Source: Candidatus Sulfopaludibacter sp. SbA3
GTDB taxonomy: Bacteria; Acidobacteriota; Terriglobia; 2-12-FULL-54-10
Direction of reading: 5' to 3'
NCBI GenBank assembly: GCA_945865705.1
Contig: CAMBEY010000042.1
Coordinates: 1 to 13,948, forward strand
DNA length: 13,948 bases
Part shown: positions 7,854-13,372 of the stretch, one piece after another
Layout of the letters: each line of letters begins with the position of its first letter
Numbering within the stretch: position 1 is the stretch's first letter
The notes under the pieces: model-generated
What the model saw: only the letters and a program-made list of their open reading frames with translations
Told to the model about the DNA's origin: nothing
The model's database searches: none
Made by a program: the position numbers and the translations under genes

Positions 7854-8539
7854 TTATCTGCGCCAGTGCGGCTGTTCTCGACCATACGAAATGAATAGTC
7901 AATTCCACCTGAAGTACCGTCGGATCCGCCACGGAAGTAGTTGCTACGTCCATCCTTGTCGACTTCAACTCCAGTGATCCTGGGTACCACTTTCAGTGGT
8001 TCAGGTTTCACTTGAGTTCGGGGATCAACTTCAATTGTTGGGAGCTCAAGAAGTCCAACTTGGATTAGATCATCGGTTGAATTGGTCGGAATTATTCCGG
8101 GCAGTGGTAGTGGCTCCAGAGGCCCAACAACCTTTAGCCTGATTGGAATATTCAAAGGCGTTTGGACTAATTTGAGATGCAAAGGAGCTTGAGCCCTGAT
8201 CTGAAGATGCTGATGTTCTGCGGAAGACTGCGGACTGCCATTTGGCTGTGTAGGAGTGGTGAAAGTCAAAGCAGCGAGGATGCTGACGAGACTCGCTGAA
8301 AGTAACCAGATGCGGTTCGACGTCGACACGACGCTGACGAGAATACGATTGGGCCGCAGAGAAGTTGGAGGGATTTCCCTAGTTGATGCTGACAATTGTG
8401 AAGCCCACCTGATCCCGCAAGCAGAAAGAAAGACTTTGTCCGGTAGGGGTAAATTTGAAAATTCGAGTAGGTCTTCTAGTCGTGAAGGTGGAGGTGCGAC
8501 GAGTAACTCGTCTGGTAGAACGTGTTTGGCCGTGGTCAT
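7850..8539 (-). CDS. Unrecognised single-pass membrane protein coupled to the dioxygenase gene
   Basis: I do not recognise this family. The 229-residue product has about 75 mostly soluble residues, then one hydrophobic segment near residues 77-94 (IWLLSASLVSILAALTF). The remainder is rich in proline, leucine and charged residues with repeated short P-L-x-L patterns. Arginines just before the segment suggest a cytoplasmic N-terminus and an exported C-terminal region, a layout shared by anti-sigma-like regulators and TonB-like proteins, but no motif of either is visible. The start is the ATG at 8539; the preceding in-frame codon is GTG. No Shine-Dalgarno sequence is evident. The TGA overlaps the dioxygenase ATG in ATGA. 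Base composition is visibly more AT-rich than the neighbours (one sampled 60-base stretch at 8041-8100 is 45% GC), which may reflect a fast-evolving or acquired gene. Confidence 0.65.
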   Translation of the reverse strand: MTTAKHVLPDELLVAPPPSRLEDLLEFSNLPLPDKVFLSACGIRWASQLSASTREIPPTSLRPNRILVSVVSTSNRIWLLSASLVSILAALTFTTPTQPNGSPQSSAEHQHLQIRAQAPLHLKLVQTPLNIPIRLKVVGPLEPLPLPGIIPTNSTDDLIQVGLLELPTIEVDPRTQVKPEPLKVVPRITGVEVDKDGRSNYFRGGSDGTSGGIDYSFRMVENSRTGADK

Positions 8540-8551
8540 CACACCACGGTC

Positions 8552-8581
8552 ATTTTAGCACAGCGCAAGACTCGTGCCCAA
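8552..8581 (-). promoter_or_regulatory. Candidate promoter for the membrane protein-dioxygenase pair
   Basis: On the minus strand TTGGGC (8581-8576) and TAAAAT (8557-8552) are separated by 18 bases, close to a sigma-70 promoter. The predicted transcript would start near 8545, about 6 bases before the ATG at 8539, so the leader would be almost absent. It begins directly after the fbaB stop codon. Confidence 0.45.
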
Positions 8582-9646
8582 CTACGCGATGGTCACACCC
8601 TTGTCGAGGTACACATCCTGAATGGCGTTGAGAATCTGCACGCCGTCCTTCATCGGTTTTTGGAACGCTTTGCGGCCGGAGATCAGCCCGGTCCCGCCGG
8701 CGCGCTTGTTGATGACGGCGGTCCGCACAGCGTCCTGAATGTCGTTGTCGCCCGAGGCTCCGCCGGAGTTAATCAGCCCGGAGCGGCCCATGTAGCAGTT
8801 GGCCACCTGATAGCGTGTCAGGTCGATTGGATGATCCGAACTTAACTCGGAATAGACTTTCTTGTGGGTCTTGCCAAAGTTCGCCACCGCGGTATATCCG
8901 CCGTTGTTCTCCGGCAACTTCTGTTTGATGATGTCGGCCTGAATGGTAACGCCGAGATGGTTGGCCTGTCCAGTCAGGTCAGCGGCAACGTGGTAGTCCT
9001 TTTCCTTTGTCTTGAATGCGGGGTTGCGCAGGTAGCACCATAGCACCGTGAACATGCCCAATTCATGCGCATAAGCAAAGGTCTCGGTAACCTCTTGTAT
9101 CTGGCGCTTGGACTCCTCTGAGCCAAAATAGATCGTAGCGCCCACGCCCACGCAGCCCTGATCAAACGCCTGATCGACGGAGGCGAACTTGATCTGGTCG
9201 AAGGCGTTGGGGTAGGAGATGAACTCGTTGTGATTGTACTTCAGGATAAACGGAATCCTGTGCGCGTACTTGCGCGCGACCGAGCCCAGCACGCCGAGCG
9301 TGGTGGCCACCGCATTGCATCCACCTTCAATCGCCAGGCGTACGATATTTTCTGGATCGAAGTAGATGGGATTGGGCGCAAACGATGCTCCGGCGGAATG
9401 CTCGATACCCTGATCGACCGGCAGGATCGATAGGTATCCGGTCCCGTTCAAGCGTCCGTGATTGAACAAAGACCCTAAATTGCGCAGCGTCGCTACGGGG
9501 CGGTCCGTGCCCACCATCACGCGGTCGATGAAGTCTGGACCGGGCAGATGCAGCATGTCCTTTGAAATGGTCTTGCACTGGTGCGTGAGCAGCGCGGCGC
9601 CGTCGACACCGAGAATTTCTTCAATCTTCGTCGTAACGTTTGCCAT
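8582..9646 (-). CDS. fbaB: Class I fructose-bisphosphate aldolase, FbaB/DhnA type
   Basis: This 354-residue protein is strongly similar along its length to E. coli FbaB as I recall that sequence: GTGYLSILPVDQGIEHSAGA, YAHRIPF, GATIYFGSEES, DLTGQANHL, ANCYMGRSGLINSGGA and the C-terminal AVINKRAGG are all shared. The enzyme cleaves fructose 1,6-bisphosphate to dihydroxyacetone phosphate and glyceraldehyde 3-phosphate through a Schiff base; K241 in the D-I-I-K-Q-K segment is the likely lysine. I chose the ATG at 9646 because GGAG stands 9 bases upstream; an in-frame TTG at 9661 would add five residues and overlap that site. It is likely transcribed alone from the 290-base divergent region and serves glycolysis or gluconeogenesis. 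Confidence 0.95.
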   Translation of the reverse strand: MANVTTKIEEILGVDGAALLTHQCKTISKDMLHLPGPDFIDRVMVGTDRPVATLRNLGSLFNHGRLNGTGYLSILPVDQGIEHSAGASFAPNPIYFDPENIVRLAIEGGCNAVATTLGVLGSVARKYAHRIPFILKYNHNEFISYPNAFDQIKFASVDQAFDQGCVGVGATIYFGSEESKRQIQEVTETFAYAHELGMFTVLWCYLRNPAFKTKEKDYHVAADLTGQANHLGVTIQADIIKQKLPENNGGYTAVANFGKTHKKVYSELSSDHPIDLTRYQVANCYMGRSGLINSGGASGDNDIQDAVRTAVINKRAGGTGLISGRKAFQKPMKDGVQILNAIQDVYLDKGVTIA

Positions 9647-9685
9647 GGGTAATGACTCCAACTGGTCCGGGGCTGGTGAATAGCT

Positions 9686-9691
9686 ATTCTA
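9686..9691 (-). promoter_or_regulatory. Possible -10 element (TAGAAT) of fbaB
   Basis: TAGAAT on the minus strand lies 39 bases before the fbaB ATG and would leave a leader of about 33 bases including the GGAG. The -35 region (CTGAAT-like) is poor. A perfect 12-base palindrome, GAATAGCTATTC (9678-9689), overlaps the hexamer and could be an operator half-site pair, though such palindromes occur a few times by chance in a window this size. Confidence 0.3.
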
Positions 9692-9939
9692 GCAAATGCG
9701 GGAGCGGCGGATTCAGGATTTTCGGCGAATCGGAGAAAAAGCCCAATCCAAGAAACGCGGTTGATGTGGCTAACAAAGCACGGGTGGGGCAAGGCGCTGG
9801 CATCTGCCTCAGTCTGGTTTTTGGGATGGCGCTGGGGGTTGCCCGTGGTTTTTGCTATAGTTAAGGCAACCGTAGCCATGATTCGCGCATTATGATATGT
9901 ATGAACATGCAATTCCGTCCTGCGTCAGGGAGGCAGCCA

Positions 9940-10668
9940 ATGATGACAAAGCGTCTATGGATGGTGGCAGTGGTAAGCGCCTTGGTCTGGGCTTCTGACC
10001 AACCGGCCCGCGCGCAGGTGATTACGATGCCTGCCGGGACAGTGCTCGAAGTGGTTCTGGAAACCCATCTAAACACTCAGGATGCACAGTCGGGCGATCC
10101 ATTCAAAGCGCGGCTGGTGATGCCGGTGTTCGTGGAGGACACGCAGGCTCTCCCACATGGCTGTCTAGTCGAAGGTACGGTTGTTCGTGTGCAAGCGCCG
10201 GGGCGTGTTTCGGGCAAGGCGGAGATTCAACTGCGGCCGGAAAAAATCACCACACCAGCTGGCGACGTGCTACCTCTTTCGGCGGCCATCACCGGCGGCA
10301 AGGCCGGCGAGAACACTGAAGTACTGGGCGGAGAAGGCACTATCCAGGGATCAGGGAAGGATAGCGTCAAGGTTCGCAGTATCGCCTCCGCCGCCACCAT
10401 GGGGACCATCATCGGAGCAAATGTGGGCGGTGGGCAGGGTGCTGCGATTGGCGCTGGCGCGGCTGTTGCAGCGGCGGTGATTGCGCGGATATTCAAGCGG
10501 GGTAAGAATGCCGACTTGCCGCCAGGCAGCGAATTAACTCTCGAGTTGAACCGCGCTCTGACGTTCAATCCCACCATGCAGGAAGTTGCCCTGGAGCGCA
10601 AGGACGACGGCACCTTCGTCGGGCCGCGCAGCGAACGGCGGCCCACGCTAAGCCGGGAACCAGAATAA
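9940..10668 (+). CDS. Exported TrbI-like/glycine-zipper protein of unknown function
   Basis: This 242-residue protein starts with a signal peptide (K4-R5, hydrophobic 6-18, probable cleavage after A25 in ARA-Q), so it is exported. The mature part begins MPAGTVLEVVLETHL, followed by S-G-D-P-F-K-A-R and LPHGCLVEGTVV. This pattern resembles the beta-rich domain of TrbI/VirB10-like proteins, but the protein is far too short for a full VirB10. Residues 154-181 are almost only Gly, Ala and Ile, a glycine-zipper segment able to insert in or pack against a membrane. The opening motif recurs near the end as LPPGSELTLELNRAL (193-207). The start at 9940 has GGGAGG 6 bases upstream; an upstream in-frame ATG at 9892 would add 16 residues before the signal peptide and is less likely. 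The role is unknown; a cell-envelope location is the safe statement. Confidence 0.8.
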   Translation: MMTKRLWMVAVVSALVWASDQPARAQVITMPAGTVLEVVLETHLNTQDAQSGDPFKARLVMPVFVEDTQALPHGCLVEGTVVRVQAPGRVSGKAEIQLRPEKITTPAGDVLPLSAAITGGKAGENTEVLGGEGTIQGSGKDSVKVRSIASAATMGTIIGANVGGGQGAAIGAGAAVAAAVIARIFKRGKNADLPPGSELTLELNRALTFNPTMQEVALERKDDGTFVGPRSERRPTLSREPE

Positions 10669-10682
10669 TCGGGATTTTTGGT

Positions 10683-10710
10683 TTTGGTAAACCCGCACAT
10701 AGCCTATAAT
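10683..10710 (+). promoter_or_regulatory. Promoter with perfect TATAAT for the zinc-ribbon gene
   Basis: A perfect TATAAT (10705-10710) has a weaker TTTGGT (10683-10688) 16 bases upstream. Only 6 bases separate the -10 from the ATG at 10717, so transcription should begin on or next to the A of the start codon. That arrangement predicts a leaderless mRNA, and no Shine-Dalgarno sequence is present. Confidence 0.6.
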
Positions 10711-10716
10711 TTCTTC

Positions 10717-10935
10717 ATGGCTTGCTCCATTCAGGACCATTACATTCTTCCCCAGAAGCCAGAGTTGTCCCCGGCGACTCCTGAGTCCACAGCGTCTTTG
10801 GGCCGGTCCGCTAAAGACACTGCCGACGTGCCCGCCGATTTCTGCCCCAACTGCTCGGCGGCGCTATCGAACGCCCACTGCAAAATGGTCTGCCCGCGCT
10901 GTGGATTCTTCCTCTCCTGCTCGGACTTCTACTAG
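10717..10935 (+). CDS. Small Cys-rich zinc-ribbon protein
   Basis: This 72-residue protein has a low-complexity, Ser/Pro/Ala-rich first half and a compact cysteine-rich second half. C43-x2-C46 and C59-x2-C62 form two CPxC-type knuckles of a zinc ribbon, with further cysteines at 55 and 68, ending in F-L-S-C-S-D-F-Y. It likely binds one zinc ion and may contact nucleic acid or protein; nothing more specific can be said. I chose the ATG at 10717 because of the TATAAT 6 bases upstream. The frame extends to a GTG at 10678, but that start would include the promoter in the coding region. The next gene starts 29 bases downstream and may share the transcript. Confidence 0.68.
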   Translation: MACSIQDHYILPQKPELSPATPESTASLGRSAKDTADVPADFCPNCSAALSNAHCKMVCPRCGFFLSCSDFY

Positions 10936-10964
10936 CTGAGAATATTAGGGAATGGAGAGCAGGA

Positions 10965-11519
10965 ATGAAGTATTTCTTCGGCAAGAAGTTTCCCCAATCG
11001 GGCGACATCCTAATCATTGAAAGCGGCGCGCCGCAGATAAGCGACCGCGCTTGCCGGAGCCTACGGAGACTCTACCCGAATGCCCACTACCATTTGGCCA
11101 CCTGCTGGCCTGATCGAGCTTCGCCCGCTTTCGCGCAAGTGTACTCTGTCGGTGACTATTCGGGGCGCAGCGCCAAGCTTGGGTTGCTACGCAAGTTTCG
11201 ACTCCACGGCTACACCGTACTGGTCATTCTGTGTACGGGCGAAGCGGTGATGTCCCTGTGGCGGACGCTGGCGCTCGCGCTGATTCCTGCCAAGGTTATT
11301 ATCGTCAATGAAAATGCCGACTTTTTCTGGTTGAGCTGGGAGAATCGCGACACACTGAAGGCGTTTCTCGGTGCGCGCTGGGGCGTGAACCTGCGGCACG
11401 GCGCGGCGATACTTCTGCGTGCGATAGCATTTCCGTTTACGGTGCTGTTCCTGATGCTTACCGCCTGCTTCTATTATCTTCGCCGTTGGCGCAATTTGCT
11501 TTGGTGGAAGCTGACCTAG
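10965..11519 (+). CDS. Membrane-anchored protein with weak glycosyltransferase (GT9-like) resemblance
   Basis: This 184-residue protein opens with a Rossmann-like strand (GDILIIESGAPQ, 13-24) and RLYPNAHYHLAT, similar in style to the first strands of heptosyltransferase-like GT9 proteins. The centre has another strand-helix unit (YTVLVILCTGEAV) and KVIIVNENADFFWLS. The C-terminus carries a hydrophobic segment near 147-171 followed by an Arg/Trp-rich tail, so it is probably anchored to the membrane. It is about half the length of a full GT9 enzyme and no catalytic motif is identifiable, so the function is open. GGAG lies 7 bases before the ATG. The stop is 2 bases before the left arm of an inverted repeat that may end transcription. 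Confidence 0.7.
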   Translation: MKYFFGKKFPQSGDILIIESGAPQISDRACRSLRRLYPNAHYHLATCWPDRASPAFAQVYSVGDYSGRSAKLGLLRKFRLHGYTVLVILCTGEAVMSLWRTLALALIPAKVIIVNENADFFWLSWENRDTLKAFLGARWGVNLRHGAAILLRAIAFPFTVLFLMLTACFYYLRRWRNLLWWKLT

Positions 11520-11521
11520 GT

Positions 11522-11610
11522 TTAGCAGAGCCGCGACCGTTAGGGAGTGGACCGATTCAGCAGTCGCTGGCAATCGCCGTGCCGCTCCCTAACGGTCGCG
11601 GCTCTGTTAA
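11522..11610. repeat. Near-perfect inverted repeat, family member B
   Basis: Two 29-base arms (11522-11550 and 11582-11610) pair at 27 of 29 positions around a 31-base loop. The left arm reads CAGAGCCGCGACCGTTAGGG followed by AGTGG. The element starts 2 bases after the stop of the preceding gene and lies 71 bases before iscS. The loop contains CAGTCGCTGGC, matched by CAGTCGATGAC in the loop of the 13279-13372 copy. As RNA it would form a very stable stem and could terminate or protect the upstream mRNA, though no T-run follows. Confidence 0.88.
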
Positions 11611-11681
11611 ACCATCCCAAGAAATGCCCGGGCCACTCCCCTAAATCCCCCCTGTGTTAGAATCAATACAGAGGCTTCCCC

Positions 11682-12911
11682 ATGCAGTTACCTATTTACA
11701 TGGATTATCACGCCACCACGCCGGTTGATCCGCGCGTGTTTGAGGCGATGAGGCCGTACTTCACCGAGGTCTTCGGCAACCCCGCCAGTCGCAGCCACTC
11801 GTTCGGTTGGAAGGCCAGCGAGGCTATCGAACGTGCTCGACAGCAGGTGGCCAGCCTGATCAACTCGAAGCCCGCCGAAGTCTATTTCACTTCCGGCGCA
11901 ACCGAATCAGACAACCTCGCAATCAAGGGAGTTGTCCTCAATCAACTCGCCCGAAATTTGGGCGGCGGGCATATCATAACCACTGCCATCGAGCACAAGG
12001 CGATTCTGGAATCCTGCAAGCGCGCCCAAGCTCAGCAAAAGCCGCAGGGCTTCGAGGTTACGGTTCTTCCCGTTGACCGTTTCGGCATGGTGGACCCGGT
12101 CGCGGTCGAGCGCGCCATCACGCCGCGCACGGTGCTGGTCAGCGTGATCGCTGCCAGCAACGAAGTCGGCACGATTGAGCCGCTTGCCGAGATCGGTCGC
12201 ATTACTCGTGCGCGCGGGATTTTGCTGCACACGGACGCGGCGCAGGCTGTAGGCAAGATTCCCGTGGACGTCGTTGCCATGAACATCGACCTGCTCTCGC
12301 TGACCGCGCACAAAATGTATGGCCCCAAAGGTGTCGGCGCAATCTACATTCGCGGTGAGCGCCCGGCTGACTTGATCACCTGCATCGCCGATGGCGGCGG
12401 ACAGGAGAACGGCGTGCGCAGCGGCACGTTGAACGTCGCGGGCATTGTGGGACTGGGCGAGACCTGCCGCATCAATCAACTCGAGATGGCGGAGGAAGGC
12501 CAACGCTTGAGCGTGTTGCGCGACCGGCTGAAGCGCGCCATCCTGGCCGGCGCTCAAGAAGTTATTGTGAATGGGCATGAGTCGCTCCGCCTGCCGAATA
12601 ATTTGAGCATGAGCTTCGCGGGGCTGGATGCCGAGACGCTCCTGATGAGCCTTGATGACATTGCTCTCTCCAGTGGATCGGCGTGCCTGTCAGGCAGTGG
12701 CTTCAAGTCCGGAGCCATCAGGGCCAGCCACGTGATTGAGGCGCTGGGCGTGGATGAGCGCTACGCGCTCTGCACCATCCGCTTCGGTCTCGGCCGTTTT
12801 ACTACAGAAGAGCAAGTGGACTACGTGGCGCGCCGCGTAGTGGAGGCCGTGGCCAGCCTGCGAGAACTCGCACCAGCGCCGGAACCGGTGCGCGTTGGCG
12901 CGATGAAATAA
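11682..12911 (+). CDS. iscS: Cysteine desulfurase, IscS/NifS family
   Basis: This 409-residue PLP enzyme removes sulfur from cysteine as a persulfide for Fe-S cluster assembly and other sulfur transfers. The N-terminal YMDYHATTPVD, the ATESDN segment, HTDAAQAVGK and the PLP lysine K211 in SLTAHKMYGPKG are all present. The catalytic cysteine C335 sits in SSGSACLSGSGFKS. The length and the mobile loop of this region fit the IscS/NifS group rather than SufS. GAGG lies 7 bases before the ATG, and a weak -10-like TAGAAT at 11658-11663 could drive it. An iscA-type gene follows within 45 bases, indicating an operon. No iscU, iscR or hscBA gene is visible, so it may be an auxiliary or minimal ISC locus; NifS-like naming is equally defensible. 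Confidence 0.94.
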   Translation: MQLPIYMDYHATTPVDPRVFEAMRPYFTEVFGNPASRSHSFGWKASEAIERARQQVASLINSKPAEVYFTSGATESDNLAIKGVVLNQLARNLGGGHIITTAIEHKAILESCKRAQAQQKPQGFEVTVLPVDRFGMVDPVAVERAITPRTVLVSVIAASNEVGTIEPLAEIGRITRARGILLHTDAAQAVGKIPVDVVAMNIDLLSLTAHKMYGPKGVGAIYIRGERPADLITCIADGGGQENGVRSGTLNVAGIVGLGETCRINQLEMAEEGQRLSVLRDRLKRAILAGAQEVIVNGHESLRLPNNLSMSFAGLDAETLLMSLDDIALSSGSACLSGSGFKSGAIRASHVIEALGVDERYALCTIRFGLGRFTTEEQVDYVARRVVEAVASLRELAPAPEPVRVGAMK

Positions 12912-12955
12912 CCTTAGGTATGGAGAAATTGGTTCTGGAAAAAGAGGTTGAAGAT

Positions 12956-13276
12956 ATGGTTGAACTAACACCCAGCGCTGCCAGGCGGATTGTGCAGGTG
13001 GTTAAGAGCAAGCCCGAGTTGAAGGGCCTGAGGCTCGGTGTGCTCGGGGGCGGCTGCTCTGGGCTGAGCTACTCGATTCTATTTGATGAGACCCAGCGGT
13101 CCACCGATAATATTTTCGAGTTGGATGGCGCGAAGGTCTTCGTTGATCCCAAGAGCCTGGAGATTCTGAATGGCATGACGCTCGACTACAAGTCTGACCT
13201 CATGCAGCAGACCTTTCTGATCCACAACCCCAACGCCAAGAGTACTTGCGGCTGCGGTACATCGTTCTCCGTCTAG
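12956..13276 (+). CDS. iscA: A-type iron-sulfur carrier protein (IscA/ErpA/HesB family)
   Basis: From the chosen start the protein has 106 residues, the usual size of IscA. The three conserved cysteines that hold iron or a cluster are present: C34 in GGGCSGLSY, and C98 and C100 in CGCGTSFSV at the extreme C-terminus. It would pass clusters made with IscS sulfur to target proteins. The ATG at 12956 is preceded by AAAGAGG with 8 bases of spacing. An in-frame ATG at 12920 would add 12 charged residues but has no well-placed Shine-Dalgarno sequence. It follows iscS by 44 bases (8 if the longer start is used), so the pair is almost surely co-transcribed. The stop is 2 bases before an inverted repeat that probably ends the operon. 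Confidence 0.92.
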   Translation: MVELTPSAARRIVQVVKSKPELKGLRLGVLGGGCSGLSYSILFDETQRSTDNIFELDGAKVFVDPKSLEILNGMTLDYKSDLMQQTFLIHNPNAKSTCGCGTSFSV

Positions 13277-13278
13277 CC

Positions 13279-13372
13279 GTCACAGAGCCGCGACCGCCAG
13301 GGAGCGGACACGTTCGCGAACAGTCGATGACCGTTGAACGTGTCCGCTCCCTGACAGTCGCGGCTCTGTGAC
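13279..13372. repeat. Long inverted repeat between convergent genes, family member C, possible bidirectional terminator
   Basis: Two 37-base arms (13279-13315 and 13336-13372) pair at 35 of 37 positions around a 20-base loop; both mismatches can be wobble pairs. The arms contain the family core, CAGAGCCGCGAC then CAGGGAGCGG. The element fills the whole gap between the iscA stop (13276) and the oxidase stop (13373, opposite strand), so it can serve both convergent transcripts. It has no T-run on either side. Confidence 0.9.

Noticed and set aside
9678..9689. 12-base perfect palindrome GAATAGCTATTC as an operator
   Set aside because: About three such palindromes are expected by chance in a 14-kb window. 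Only its overlap with a possible fbaB -10 is notable, so it is mentioned there but not called as an operator.
9647..9939. Possible gene in the fbaB divergent intergenic region
   Set aside because: A short plus-strand frame crosses the fbaB start and its Shine-Dalgarno site and encodes nothing recognisable; the stretch is better read as the divergent promoter region.
11907..12578. 223-codon minus-strand open frame opposite iscS
   Set aside because: It is fully contained in the strongly supported iscS gene and covers its conserved motifs in antisense.
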